Below, piece after piece: positions 45,782-59,882 of a stretch of DNA of 64,000 bases. The DNA lies in assembly GCF_958979055.1 (NCBI RefSeq), contig NC_084897.1:23773628-23837627 (forward strand). Direction: 5' to 3'. The notes beneath the pieces were generated by a model. It did not search any database, was not told the DNA's origin, and saw only the letters and a list, made by a program, of their open reading frames with translations. The position numbers and the translations under genes are program-made. This stretch comes from Alnus glutinosa. Lineage: Eukaryota; Streptophyta; Magnoliopsida; Fagales; Betulaceae. Within the stretch, counting starts at the first letter, position 1; every line of letters begins with the position of its first letter.

Positions 45782-47326
45782 TTTTTCACCGTCTCAAGCT
45801 TTGTTACGCTAAAGGGGGTTTCTAGAAAGGAAATTTGAGGTGGTGATATTATGGAGAGGGACAAGACGGGCTGCTGGGCATGGAAGTGGTTAAAAAGACA
45901 AACGAAATGGATTAGATAGGGACATCCTTTTCATCTTCCTCTTTTCCATGTTTCTATTTCCCTGCTTCTTTACAATTTCTTGGTGTTTTTTTCCTCTTTT
46001 TCTCTTTCGAGAGCCCCAAAAAGAGTTCTGTATGAAAAGGCTTCACTGTTCCTGCCAAATTGAAATCTCTCTCTCTCTCTCTCTCTCTATCTCAATCTCT
46101 GCGGGTGTGGGATATGAGATTGAGATATATGCAAATAGAAAACAATACAGAGCCTATACGGTCCACACAGAATATGGTACAATTGTTATATATTATTCAA
46201 AGTGGGGGGGGGGGTGGGGGCGTTGGGAGTAACAAGTCGGTGACCGGCAAGTGGAGGTTTTCTACCTACTGTAACAAGTCAACGGGGCCGGCTCTTGGAA
46301 TTGGGTCGTCTATCCCGTTCCCACGTTATGATCACCGACCCATCTCCGTGTGTATTTGTGTGCAGTAAGATTTGAAAAATCTCTCAGTGGTGCCATTTGG
46401 CTCTCACTCTTTCGCCTTACTCTTCGCGGCCTTCTCCTTTTCTCACAAAGCAAATTTTCTTTTTTGCGATTTTTTTTTTTTTTTTTTTATCTGACAGAAT
46501 AATAATAAAATATATCCTGAATGGAATTACTGACACATGAGGGGGATGGGATGTGAATTCACTGCTGTCTGCAATTTCAGCTGACTCAGCTGAGCGAACT
46601 CTGAAGCCTGATCCAGACTGATCTTGTCCGTTCATGCGTGGGGTCCATTCCGTTGTTAGTGAATTTAATGGGGGTGGGATCTTCAAAGTATGGCTTTTCT
46701 AGTTGGGGAGGGTGGAATAGTCATTTGCGTCTGATGGTGATGGATAATCACTCCCCCCCATCTTTGTAATAAATAAATTAAAGAAAACGGCCATTATTTT
46801 TTTATTTTTTATCTTTTTGGATTCATCAATCCCGAGAGATCCAGAAACCACTGCAGTAACAGTAAAGCAACAATCGCAATTCCCAACCCAAAGATGTGGG
46901 TCTCGCTTAACACAGCGTTATTATTGTTCAATTACTTTCAATAATTCATAATATTTGATTTCAAGTTTTTATGAGGAATAGAAAGAGATATTAAAAAAAA
47001 AAAAAAAAATAGTGAAAATTAGTTTGAACGGTTGGAAAAGTTTTTTATTTATTTATTTTTATAGATACATGAAAAAGAACAATAACAATAGAAAAGAAAA
47101 TTACAATAAATTAGGGATGAACAACCCAACAAAAACAAATCTAAGAAAGCAAGTGTGCGGAACCAATGCGTGATGACGCGGCCTATTGATTCGTGACACG
47201 ATTGCCAAAAACCTGAACCATCAGTAAATGTGGTTAAAAGTATGTAAAGAGTTCAAATAATCCAAACACTATGAGAATAGTTATAAGGGGCACAGAGAAA
47301 ATACAAAAAACAACAAAAATCAGCAA
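45782..47326. other. Upstream region of the RING/vWA gene and spacer
   Basis: Contains the promoter of the leftward gene, a CT microsatellite at about 46066-46090, a G-run at 46204-46220, a T-run near 46470 and an A-rich tract near 46993. No gene recognised. Confidence 0.55.
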
Positions 47327-47475
47327 CAGTGGCAGAGGAAGACCACGCGCAGGCAAAATTAAAACCAATATTTTTTTGGGGGTTAAAAATTAATTTTAAT
47401 GGTTTAAAAAAGAAAAAGAGTTAAAACTTGGGGGACTAGAGCCCCAATCCATTCACCTAGTTTCACTCCGCCTGT
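47327..47475. mobile_element. Decayed hAT-type MITE
   Basis: Starts CAGTGGCAGAGGAAGACC and ends near ACTCCGCCTG, similar to the termini of the PCK1 intron element. Flanks ATCAGCAA and TTCAGAAT are a poor 8-bp match. An interior G-rich patch (GGGGGACTAGAGCCCC) matches the style of this family. Confidence 0.45.
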
Positions 47476-48274
47476 TCAGAATAGAAAATCTCTACTTTTG
47501 TGTTATTAGACATCATTGGTTTGCTAAAATCTTTTAAGGTTTATATAAACGATAGTTTTTAAGCTCGTAATTTAACTAAATGGATTGCTCAAACCAAATT
47601 TGTTAATAGTATTCTCCCATGTATATTCTATTTCATTGAAATCTTGATTGTGAAAATGATTTCTTTGTAACCGTCTCTTTCTTTCTTTCTTTCTTTCTTT
47701 TCTGATCTTAAAGGACCAAGTGTGGTATGTTTTCTTGCCAAATTTTTGGTGGGTTACGTTTTTCTGAACTTTTTGCTCTTGTTAAGGATGGAGTTGGCGT
47801 GTTTAGGAGTACAAATTACGCCATGTATTGAGCTCTAATTAATATTGGTGTGAGTTGACGGAGATGTACGTAAACCTAACTGAACCTTCCCTTCAGAATA
47901 ATCAAAGGACCCCCCTTGCGAGTGTCGTTATTCCCGTTGCGTAGAAGAGTAGGTGTCGTCATGAATTCCTGTTGACATCACAGAGAAGTGGTAGGAGCAA
48001 TAAATTCAAGCTTTGGAAGTACTTTGCACTAATTGTAGAAAGAGTTCATTGCATGGATGAAATGACTTACCGCTACTAAAAGTGGTATTATTGACAAGCG
48101 CGTTGCCGACTCTAGTATTAATATACAGTACTGGTGATATGGGCCAACCTATTTTTTAAAATAATTAGGGGCCATCAGTTTTCTTGATGTTGTATGGTAG
48201 ACAAAAAAAAAAAAAAAAAAAGAATAAAAAAAAGAGTAATTTTAAATTAAATTGTAGGAAATAAATTGTTTAGA
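47476..48274. other. Intergenic DNA, no gene recognised
   Basis: Includes a CTTT microsatellite at about 47674-47700 and an A-run near 48203. Otherwise AT-rich with no credible gene. Confidence 0.6.
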
Positions 48275-48492
48275 AATTATATTTCATAAAACTGCATTTT
48301 AAAATTACAAACAATGTGATGTTTTTTTTTAAAAACACAAAATTTTAAAGGCTAACTTATAATTTTAAAAGTCAAACTACGATTTTGTCAATTACTTAAA
48401 TGCGTTTTTAAAAATTATTTTTTTAAATTACATTTTAAAATATTTATTTTAAATCGTATTTTTTAAAATCGCAAAGTCAAATGACCTTTAAA
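48275..48492. mobile_element. Decayed Harbinger-type MITE, copy 3, reverse orientation
   Basis: TGCGTTTTTAAAAATTATTT, then ATTTTAAATCGTATTTTTTA and ATCGCAAAGTCAAATGACCT, match the reverse complement of the family at 19011 and 42030. The ends are eroded and no target duplication was found. Confidence 0.6.
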
Positions 48493-49721
48493 ATTTTAAG
48501 TGAGGGGGGTGAAACTAACAAAAAAATAATAATAATAATTGGGGTGTAAAAAATTAATTTTGGGAGTCCATCCCATTAAAAAAATATAAAAATTTAAAGG
48601 ACTTTTAAAAATATGGAAAATAAATGAGAGAATAGTAATCTATGTTAAGATATGGAAAGTATGGCAACTTTTGGCATTTGAACTGTCCCTCACTAGCTCA
48701 AATATTAATAATATAAGGTGAAATGATTCCAAAAGGTTAAGAATAGTAAAAAATCTATGTCAATTAATGAATACAACACACAAATAAATGAAATAAAAGA
48801 CATTTAAACATTACAGCAACAGTTTAATGAGAATTAGTAAAAATACGACACACAAATAACTAGTGAAATAAAAACATTTAAACAAGACAGCAAAAATTTA
48901 ACATAATTTAATCAACTCTAACTTCAATATCAACAAAATGGATTGTAATCACACATCCAAACAAACATAAATTAGCTACAAATTAATTTGTAGTCAATTT
49001 TTACAAACCAATCTAATAAAGTGACATACGTTCTTAAAACATGTAAAAATTAACACACGCTATTAAGAAAATACGTGTTTTTTATATGTTAAGGGATACA
49101 TACATATCATTTTATTATATTGGTTTTCTAATTTATGTCCCTCCCAAACCACACTTCTAAGTAGAAAATAGCCCAGATTCCAATTCTTGATTTTATACAA
49201 TCGTCAATTAATACAACCAATTCACCCGCGCCCCCACCATTTTGATATGTGCAAGGATAATGGTAATTATCAATTTGTTGTCTAAATTACTAACAATCTA
49301 CATAAGATTCGCATTTTTCGAGTAGATGACCAAACAATTCAAAATTTATTTGGACAGATAAGTTTCATTTGGACTATCTCACAATGTGCTATTCAAATTA
49401 TTAATAATTTAGACAACAAATTACTGAAGATCCAAATTCTACGTATAGTTGCATGCCGGGCAAGGGGAATACAAGATACACTTTTTTTTTTTTTCTTTTT
49501 TTCTTTTTTTTTTTTTTTTCTTTTAATGTGGATACGAAATACTATCGACTATTTATCCCCAGATGATAATGTCTTCTTTCTCGCAAATTTCTAATCTTAA
49601 TTAGTAGCCTTTGTACCGGAGCCTGGAGGGGATCATAAGCTACAATACAATTGTGCTTATCGTCTTTATAAATGCTTACTTCTTTTTACCATCTTCAAAA
49701 TAAAAAAGAAAAAGTAACTAT

Positions 49722-49752
<31 letters not shown>

Positions 49753-51682
49753 GCAGTCATGAATATAAATAGTTAGTTTATTATGCTATATATATAGCTA
49801 TAAGCCTATGATCAGCAATAACTACATTCTGACAGCGGGCCTTAAACCAACAAAAAAAGTGGTCAATATTGCAAATAATTTGATGCATAATGAGTGGTTA
49901 TTCTAAAAATATGTCCTGGAATCGTCGCTGTTCTTACGGTGCAACTTTAATACTGTCAGATTATTGCATAGAATGGTGGTTCTGTCATTTAATTGAGTTG
50001 AACTTCAAACACCGGCCGCCGGCGAGATGTGTTGGTGGAACCGGAGACCACAGTAACTGGAGATTTATGTCCTTTTTTCATTTTTGTTAAACTATTATTC
50101 ATGGCTGGATGTCATAAAGAAAATTAGAGAGAGCCCCCACGGAGACAAAAGGCATGCCTTCATTGGCCCAAAGGGCTTTGGATGCCAAGAAAAGTAGGGC
50201 AAAAATAAAAGTATCCACCTACTTAACTAGACATATTAACATACCTAAAGATGTCACCACTAATGATCAAAATGGATCATATCCCAAAAAGAATGAAAAA
50301 ACACCATGAATATAAATGATATCAACATAATGTGGATCATGACAGCTAGCAATATTGTGCTGTCTTACACTGATTAATGAGCATTGTTTGGGAATTGAAT
50401 TACTTCCAACACTAAATTAAACTCTCTAGAATCATATGTATTTTGTGTAATGGCAAAAAAATTAATGTTTTTTGAATAAATAAAAAAAATTCAAATTTAT
50501 ATAAAAGTGAGTTATTTATAGAATAGAATCCTTTTCGTTTTATTTATCAATTTAAAATAAAATGCCAAGATTTAAAATTGATGTATATAATAATGTATAT
50601 AAAATTGATATTAACATATCTTTTAAAAATTTAAATGATATAAATTATGTAAATTATTAAATGCATAGACTTTAAAGGGAGAAGATCCTATTTTGTTATT
50701 TGTACGACTGTGAATTGATTTGCCCCTTCTTAATCCAATAGTAAAATTTGAAAGACTATTTTAACAATTTTCTTTTTTTTTTTTTAAAAAAAAATAGTAC
50801 CGTAGGACTAGTAAAATTATAAAAAATAATTAATTACATCCTCGGATAGAAACGTTGATGGTACTATACGTGCGTGACAGGAAGTTCCTTTCCAAAAAAA
50901 AACAATCGGGGTAGATTGATTTGACAATTGACAATTGACAGTATTCAACAGTCAATAATTTACTCTCGTAAACTCACGTGCTCTCCCTCTACCAAACCAC
51001 AGTAGTACATTCGTATAACGCCGTTAGCTCCGCCTGACGCTTTGCCTCCTTTGGGAAATACGCCAAGTGGGACGGCGTTAGTCAACTATATATATCTTCC
51101 TGACTTTTTTAACCTCGAAACTCGCAATTACTGTCATCATCAACGTCACGGTAAAATTTTCTCCGATGTAATTAGTGCCAAATAATTTTTGTTTAACCTC
51201 GGTAAGTGGGTTCAAAATCATTTTTTACTGCTTTCATTTTCTTCTCCCGGTTGACTATGTTCCTCTCCCCATCTGATTGATCAAGTTAACGGGCTACCGG
51301 TTGAGATAATTCTTTTATTTGTTTTTATTTTATCAAAGCTTTTGATGTTTTGGGTCAATCATGCCCATGTGGCACGTGACTTCTTCCTAGTTAGAAGTCC
51401 AAGGCTTTGGTTGGAAATCAGGGTACTAATTGGACGTCAGTGGGCTTCGTGATTACCGAGGTAACTAGTCTTTTTTTTTTTTAAAAAAAAATAATCTTGG
51501 TAACCAGTTATTTACCACTTAAATTTTCCAAACCATGTGGAATGCTTTTATGGCCAATTTTAACTATTGTTGTAAGAGTGGCGTTTGTCAGATCATTATT
51601 TTATTATTATTTATCTTGTTTTTGTAATTTATTATTGCAATATCTATATATATATAAAAAAAATGGTTGACTGAGAGTTACA
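48493..51682. other. Intergenic AT-rich DNA, one promoter-like patch
   Basis: No gene recognised. It includes an AAAT repeat near 49728, a long T/C tract near 49480-49520 and a G/C-richer patch at 50970-51200. That patch has CTATATATATC at about 51087 followed by CATCATCAACGTCACGGTAA, which resembles a promoter, leader and splice donor. No open frame follows it. Confidence 0.45.
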
Positions 51683-52016
51683 ATTAGCCTATTTCAATGG
51701 GTATACGACTATCATAACTCAAAATGACAATATTATTTTTGAATTGATTTTTATTATTATTATTTTTTTAAAAAAGTCTTTATTTACATACATGACCAAC
51801 GGTGCCACAACCATCGGTGGGTTATGGCAGAGAATTATTTTAATCTAAGGGCACATTGATATTTTCACGCATACCATCAAGGTATAATGAACATTTCACG
51901 TTAAGTGCATGTGGGTCACGTAATGTGTTTGTTGTCCAAGTGAACATAAAATTCTGATGCAAAGACTAATGAAATAGGCTAAAATTCTGATGCAAAGACT
52001 AATGAAATAGGCTAAT
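51683..52016. mobile_element. Possible MITE with a 33-bp internal tandem repeat
   Basis: ATTAGCCTATTTCA near the left edge and TGAAATAGGCTAAT at the right edge form inverted ends about 330 bp apart. At 51948-51980 and 51981-52013 a 33-bp unit, AAAATTCTGATGC...AAATAGGCT, is repeated exactly, so the right end is duplicated. Confidence 0.5.
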
Positions 52017-54166
52017 AGTTTAGAAGATAACTTTTTAAAGATCGAAAGAACATTGCAATTTAAGTGTATATTTGAGAGATGTAGGTGTACTTTCTCTAAA
52101 ATAAATATTTTTCTCCTAAACCGATTCTTACATAGCGTATGTAGAATATGACAAAAATTTCATTTTCTTTTAAATAAATATAAAAAATTTAGATTTTAGA
52201 AAATAAAATTTGAAATTTAACGATGACACAGGAAATTAAACGATTTTTTATTTTTAAAAGCTAGCTTATAGTTATTACAAAGAAAGATTAATATCCGATA
52301 TTCTCGTGAGAAATTATCATGACAAATGTGGAAACTAAAAATATATTGTAATTAATTATTGCAAAACAATAATATGACGTGAATGTTAGAGATAAGTTTC
52401 ATGAATTCTATGTGAATGATCAACAGCTTGCAAGAATGATCGATGTTCTTAGTAAATTCTTTTACTCCATGAATAGGTGCTTATTATGACCCTCACTCAT
52501 CTAAAAGAATAAACAGGCTCGCGCGTGTAAAGGATGCGTTGCATAATATGTATGTAGCCCGCTGAAAGCATGACAGGCCACGTGCAATCCTACACCACAA
52601 ATCATATATATATAGGTTTAATTATACTTCTTTGAGAAAGTTATATATATAGAGTTTATCTTATCTGTAAGTGGCGACTGGCGATGATGGTTTTGGTACT
52701 GTTAAGGATAATGCCTACTAAAAGTGCTCTCATGCATCACTCATACCTCTGAAATGCGTGGAGTTAATGTGGGTTATTAATCAAAAGTTGACCAAAAAAA
52801 AAAAAAAAAAATTGAGGGTACCTAGATGGCTAGATTGGCCATGAATGGTCTAATCAGCCTTTAGTATTTCAAAAAAGCATTTATACAGAAAGTCAACCAT
52901 GAATTTGGCTTTTTTTTTGTTTTCGTTTTTTTTCTTCATCGATCTGATTGGTAAACTTTTGATGGAAATACCTTTTTTTTAAAAAAAAATAAAAATTGGA
53001 TGGAGATACTCCATTATAATGCTGTTATCTTTAAGTTATTTTTAAAATTATTATTTGATTAAAATTTAATAATAATTTATATTTCAATTTAAATAATAGA
53101 TATATTTTCACATCCCACGTGAAGTAACATATTAGGAAAGCTTGAACGTGAAAATTGGTTCAAAACCATCTACGCTTGGGACCGTAGGCTTAATTCCACT
53201 AATTAATAAGAGGCTCAGCAGCGAGATGTTGACGACGGCCTACTCAAATTATTAAGCAGCATATTTCGGACACAAGCACTAATTCACAATTCCGCGTGGT
53301 AGAAGCCCATTGGCGGTGAGAGATGAATTGGCTAAAAAACCCTGTCTCTTCAATTTCATAATCATGCGTGTTAATTGTTAAAGGGACACATGCATCCCCC
53401 TTTGACCACATTACATGAATAGATTTTAAAAAGATTTTGTACGAATTCATTCACAGAATTAATTGCAAACAAATATGATAAAACATTTCAACGCTACCAA
53501 TAAAACCTACCCCAGCTTCCTTTTGGCTTTACAATTTTTAATTGAAAAACGTCAATTCATGCTGGGATCAACCAAGAATTTTGATTATCTCTTGAGGATA
53601 TATGGTAAGACTGATTTGGATGGTGAGTATTCCCAAAAATTAGGTTGTTTATTTTTTATTTTTTTAAAAATTTACTCATCCTGTCGAGTAATGTTATACA
53701 TCACCATCCATCATTCTTCAAAGCTTATGTGGCGTGACAATATAAAATTGGGAGATGAGGTGATTGAATAAATTCTATAAATCCATTATCTATCCATACC
53801 GTTTTCAAATTTATTATTCAATTGTGTCACATAAATTTAATAGTAAATTTAAAATTTAGTTGTATGAAAATGATTAAATGATAGATATTTAATATGTCTC
53901 ATTATGTATAGTCTAAGGTGTTGAGCTCACCCATTGGAGTAGTTGAATCCCATATCCATCATCTCTTAAAATGCCCAAGAATTGGACAGACTATTTAGGT
54001 ATGTGAGTGCCTGCGAGCATCAAGACAATGATAGCACAAATTTGCCCTTCATTTCATGAAGAATAATAGTTGAGTAAGAGGACAAATGCGACATTTGATA
54101 AGGAAGCTAACCAATCAACCCAGTGGTTGGCATATAATTTATCCATCATAAATAAATAAAAGAATT
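52017..54166. other. Intergenic DNA, no gene recognised
   Basis: AT-rich with A-runs near 52796. The open frames at 53244-53450 (minus) and 53463-53771 (plus) look random in composition. No repeat family was identified. Confidence 0.55.
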
Positions 54167-54744
54167 GGAAAAATATACATAATTTCTTCAAACTACCATT
54201 TTATTATTAATGTCTTCCCAAACGATCAAGAGACATGTTACATGTATATTTTTTGTACATCACTTTTTTTAAATAAACTATTAGATCTGAAGGACTCACA
54301 TGTGGATCCTTATGGGTCATACAAATCTATTGGTTGATTTATAAAAGTGATGAACAAAAGATATATAAGAAATGTGCAAAAATCATTTATCAATAATTAA
54401 TTGTGTCAATATTCTCTCTAAACTATAAAAAAAATGTCAATATCCCCAATAATGATAAAAATATCTTTTCATAAAATTATAAAAATTCTTAAAATTATAT
54501 GAAATAAAATCTAAAAGAGAACAAAAATTATAAACAAAAAATATGAATTGGTTTTTCTTCGAATTTATAAAGATATTTTTTTCTTATAGAAAAAATTTAA
54601 TGGTCTTTTTTTTTGTCTTTTTGTTGGCCTTATGGTGAATATTGACATTTTTTAATAGTTTAAAAGAGATATTGACATAATTAATAATTTAAAAAATATT
54701 TATAATTGAGAACTAGTTTAAGAGATTGTACTAATTTTTTCTCC
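54167..54744. mobile_element. Decayed copy of the 27893-28454 MULE family
   Basis: Left end GGAAAAATATACATAATTTC and right end, reverse complemented, GGAGAAAAAATTAGTACAAT. The subterminal TGTCAATAT and ATATTGACAT repeats match the MULE in DUS2 intron 5 after decay. A smaller inverted repeat (about 54232-54385) is nested within. The target duplication is no longer exact. Confidence 0.55.
54232..54385. mobile_element. MITE nested in the decayed MULE
   Basis: Arms TATTTTTTGTACATCACTTT (left) and AAAAGTGATGAACAAAAGAT (right) are near reverse complements. The insertion splits the subterminal repeat of the older MULE, so it came later. Confidence 0.5.
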
Positions 54745-57700
54745 TATAAGAAGTAGCACTTTCCACACGGAATTCGTACAACCCATATGATACATCCACA
54801 AGAACGAAGTGACCTTTGCTTAGACGTAGGGAAAGCCACTGCAATCACATGATTTGCATTTACTGAGGATCTTTCTTGATGTCAACCCGACGAATATTGC
54901 CCGCACTGCTTCAATGCATGAGAAGAAATGCAACTACCAGAAGGCTAATGATTCTTTTATGTCACTGTAGTATATATTAAGTGTACATTAAAATATATCG
55001 GGTGAGATTATGATTTTCTACGATTATTTGTCTGAATTTAAAAAAATTTAGACAGATAATCATGAGAGACCACTTATGAGACTCATCAAATCGAGTTGTG
55101 TGGTACAAAAATTATCTTAAACATCATTGAGATGTCATTTTGTATCGAATTAGTCATTCAATCCACCTAAAATTAGATTTTATTGACAAAGTGATATATT
55201 AGCATATATCAATGTCGGCGCCAATATTATCTCGCCACATATGCTAAATGATAAGTCATCTTGACACGTTAAAAAATCAAAACAAAAATAGAAAATGTGG
55301 GTGCAAGTACTACTTAACCGCCTCAAGTAGTAGTTCGTCCACCTTCAAATATGATGTTTAAGAGTAGTCGAATCATTCTTAAAGTCCAAAAAAAAGTAGT
55401 CCTATCACCCCAAAGGTGGACAAGGGAACCATTTGATATAAAATAATACCCAAGAATCTTTAAGATAATATTTATACCACAAAAATCGACTTAATACAAG
55501 GTTAAACCTCAAGGATTAATTAGTTTAATAATTTTCCCTAAAATATATGGCTGCCCATACAACCAAAAAGAATTGTAGCTTAATTATAAGCGTAAATGGT
55601 AACATTTGGGTTGGAATTAAGAAGATACTCACTCCACGCCACCACACAGGTGCAAGTGCTTGCCAAGAGCCTGAAAAACCTTTCCAAAAAGACAGATGCC
55701 AATGATGGGTTAACCATATTGCTTGCCCTCACATGTCCAGCCACAAGGAATGCATGAACAGACATAATTATAACACAAAGATTTAATAAATCAATTGTTT
55801 ATTCCTATTTAAAAGTGTATGATGAGTTAGTTTCATGGAGATTCGTTTGAACTCCCACAAGAACAAGGTAAAGTCACATGGACAAGAAGTATGGAGGAGG
55901 GATAATTAGTCCCACAAACTTAATTAATTATAGTCTGAGAGGTCTAATAATAATCATATTGTGTGATTGAAATTGAGAGATTTCCCCCTTGGTTGGTGGG
56001 TTGTGTGGTTGGCATTATTGGAGCACATGCTGCAAAAATCACTGCTACTATCCCCTCCAACCAACTTTAATTAATCTCAGCACCACCACCCCCCAATCTA
56101 CATTTATGTCCGTATATTGTTTGACAAAATAACTGAATGGAAAACGTTTAGAGAGAGAGAGAGAGAGATGATATATATATACGAACGTGATCGATTTTGG
56201 GGATGTAATGTTCCCTTTTAATGAGACTCCATAAAAATAATTCCTTGGATGCTTCTCACTTAGCCGGCTTAGAACCGTTTGATCACTGATTCAGCCATTT
56301 TCTATTTAGTGGGCTTTTGCAGTTATTTTTCACGTAGGGGAGATTTGGTTTCAATGGGTTCAACTGTAATTTATATCCCGACAAAGTTGTACATTATTTA
56401 TGAAATAAAATCCTTGTACTGTGCACTTCTAAAATTTTATTAGTTGGTATGACTTTATAGCCCTGCACCTGTCCACCTCAATCACTAGAAGTTTCATATG
56501 CACTAACAAAACGGGTATATATACCACGTACCACAGTTCGTTGGCTTGCAACAAGTTTCAGTCGTCCCACTTAAATTGAAGGAAAATGTTCTAAAAATGT
56601 TCATATCAGATAGTTGCACGTCAAATTCTAGAGGCTGCTAGGGCTTTCTAGTAATGATTGAGACGACGTATTAATTGATACCGACCCTACGTACGCACAT
56701 AATTAATAACAATGTTAAATGGGGTGGTAGCTGGGAGAACACATGGAATCCTGGCTGAAAAACACGAAATTAGTTAAGGATTCAAAGTCAAGTAGCGGCT
56801 GTTGTTGTCTGAGTTATAATAGGGCGATGTGGCAGCATAGAGCTCGTAAGTGAAGCAATTTTGTTCAAGAAGCTTCATTCATAAAGGTTACCTGTTCTTG
56901 ACTGCTTGTTCTATCTTATTTAAGAGTTTTAATTTATGGGAGGTTCTTCAATATTATAAATACAAGACTTTGATATAATATACCACAGTAAATATGTAGG
57001 AAAATCTGCTTCCAAAGCAGATCCCACCAGAAAATGATGAACATATGATTAACTGGAGTTTTAGTACTCCCAGCAGGACACTGTTTTTAATCATAGCTTG
57101 ACAAAAATGATTCTAACCACACAGCTTAAACTTTTCTCCACCAATTAGTTAATGGTTAGTTGATTACAACTAATCCTACCAACAACACCGACTTTCCATT
57201 GATTTCCACCATTATCATCATTACTCTTTGACACCAATCCACAATATTCCCTCAAGAACTACATTTTCAATGCTTTATATATGAAATTAATACTCTTCAG
57301 AAGTTTTTAAGAGGACCCAATAACCTGTTCAAAGTAGAAAATATCCTTTTAAGGTATAGTCTTCGACTGTTTGAGACAGCAATGCAATAACTTAGTTATA
57401 CAACATCTCATCCAGAGAAAGCCACAAATGGCCTAAAAAGCAAAAAGAATATGTACCAATTACTCGGTCTACTTTGGAGGAGAATGAGATGCAGTTGATT
57501 TTACCCTTTTGGATATTGTAAGGAGATCTACCAACACTTTCATCTAGCTGTAAACGAGTAACAGAGGGTTTGAATGAATCAAAGCATACATACGAAACAG
57601 CAGCCATAAGCACCTTTCCTTTATGCTCTCAATAGCTCATATCCCCGCCGTCATTGTAGTACTGTTTTCCTACTTTATGAAGGAAGTATACTACAATAAG

Positions 57701-59882
57701 AACAGTAGTGTTTTCAAAGTACTTCTTGGTAAAGGTTTGTGAATCCTAAGGCAGAGACACCATCATGTGCCATCCAACTTTACATGATTGAAATAAAACA
57801 AAACATGATGATGCATAGAATCCAGAATAAGCGAAGAAGCCTTGCAAAAGACTAATTTTATTTTTATTTTTTTTATCATTTAATGGGGTTTGTCATGATT
57901 AAGCTTGCACTAACTCTAGAATAAGGTGAAGCCAATACCACACATCACAGGGCTAATAGTATTGCCAAGGGAAAAGGTCAAAAATTGCAGAAAGAAAAAG
58001 TCAAGAAGGACAATAATCAAGTTCATACAATTGTCGCATCCTGCATAATTACAAATATAGAATTGTTGAGAGCAAATTAGAGATGAGGTAGCAGTGTACC
58101 ATTTTGGGCTCAGGTATTAATATTATTCAACGGTGAGATACTCTGTACCAAGAGCGAATCATATTGTTGACATTCCAATAACTCTAGAATTATTGCTTCC
58201 ACTAACAAAGATCCTACTTTAGATAGAAAATCTACCAACTATACAATGAAAGTGGCTTATCCATGTACTCAAAGTCAACATAGGCATGATATGAATACTA
58301 ATGTGATCTGATTGCATCACCTCAAAAGAAAATTGAGCCTCGCTTGAAAAAACTTTTAAGAGGATTTTTTTTCGTATTTCAGTTGTAATATGACATAAAG
58401 TGAAAGTAATTTTTGAATATTTTGTGTTCTAAGTTATTTGTTAATGTTTTTACTATTCTAAAAAGCGTCGCCAAATGAGCCCAAATCTTGCATATCAAGT
58501 AAAGCTGCGCACTTTCCTAGGCAATAAAATAAATAAGTACTTTCAGCACAAATACATGCAGTAAAATGTTATGGGCAAAACATCATATCAACTTAGCTAG
58601 ATTAACAGAAAAAAAAAAAAAAAAAAAGTTGTTTTGAGTTTGAACATTGTCTTTGTTATTTATCTTTAATTTCATTATCTGCTCAAGTTTTTGAGTTTAA
58701 CGGTGACCTAATACGTTATATTATGTTGGCTAGGTGGGCTAGATGGACTAGACTTAATCAGCCAGGTACAGGTAAACACGAATGCAGATTTTACCAAACA
58801 GCATAGCCCTTAGACTACAAAGAGAATGCAGCCCATACAAGCTCTGGGCTCAATCAGATCTGGGGCTCCTAAAGCAAGTAATATCATTAGGCTAGTAGAC
58901 TATTCCTGATAATGGATTGAAAGTGGTTCACATAGTAATGACTTTGTTAATATTTTAGTTATTACATTTGAAACGTTTTCCAGAATAGATTTAGGTGCAT
59001 TTGACTATCTTCAGTCTCTTATTAAGCTTAGAATGATGATTAGCACAAAATGATATTGAAATCAAGTATGAAAATGTCGGGGACATAAATCATACTATTT
59101 TAAGTTTGGACCTCACGGGTCTAAAATATAAACCCAAGCCGTCCAAATTGAGGATGGGCTATTCATCCAAAAAAAACAAAAATTGAGGATGGGCTTTGCC
59201 GGGCCAGAAGTAACTTCTTTCAGCTTACTTTGGGGATTAAAGTTGCGTTTTTCTTTACTTTGGTAGCCTAAAATTGATTATTTCCTGTTTAATGGCATGA
59301 AATTTACCAAGAACTTAAGCACCATAGATCTAGGCATCTAGCTGCAGGACCCGTAGGACTTCCACTTCCAGTTTCAACTAAGATTATGGTTCCTTGAGGA
59401 GTGTTTTGAACGTCGAGGTAGCCAAGGTTAGGAATTCTCACAGTTTTGAAGTTTCTACCAAATGTAGAAACAGGAATATTAATCCATCATCACATAGAGT
59501 ATTGCATGTGCATCCAAGTGGTATTAATTAATCAAACAAAAACACCTTAAACAACTAGGTTTTTATAAGGATTGTGAACTCCATGATACTAATTTTTTCA
59601 AGAGTTTAAATGATCAACTTCAACATAGACGAGCAACTGCATAATTAATCAACTTTTTGTTTTTCTTCTTTCAAAAAGATAGAGACAATTGAAAACTAAA
59701 AAATGGAATCAACTAATGCCCAATGATAGATTCAAGTCAAACTCATACAGAACGAAGATGTGAAGAGGGTACACAGACTTGGATTTCAAGCGAAACAAGG
59801 CTCAAAATCAAGCATAAAAGCAAGTAGAAAAATATAATATAATTAAATTGACCCATGATGGGCCAAATGAGCGAGAAAAAAA
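54745..59882. other. Intergenic DNA, no gene recognised
   Basis: About 5 kb without a credible gene. Contains a compact hairpin at 55015-55070 (TTTGTCTGAATTT against AAATTTAGACAGAT around a short A loop), a GA microsatellite at about 56151-56168 and an A-run near 58610. The right end should hold the 3' UTR of the leftward ZRK pseudogene. Confidence 0.55.

Noticed and set aside
46060..46368. 102-codon frame starting in a CT microsatellite
   Set aside because: The first third is repeat translation (Ser-Leu), and the rest shows no family resemblance.
53463..53771. 102-codon plus-strand frame
   Set aside because: Composition is that of random AT-rich DNA; no domain, splice site or neighbouring exon.
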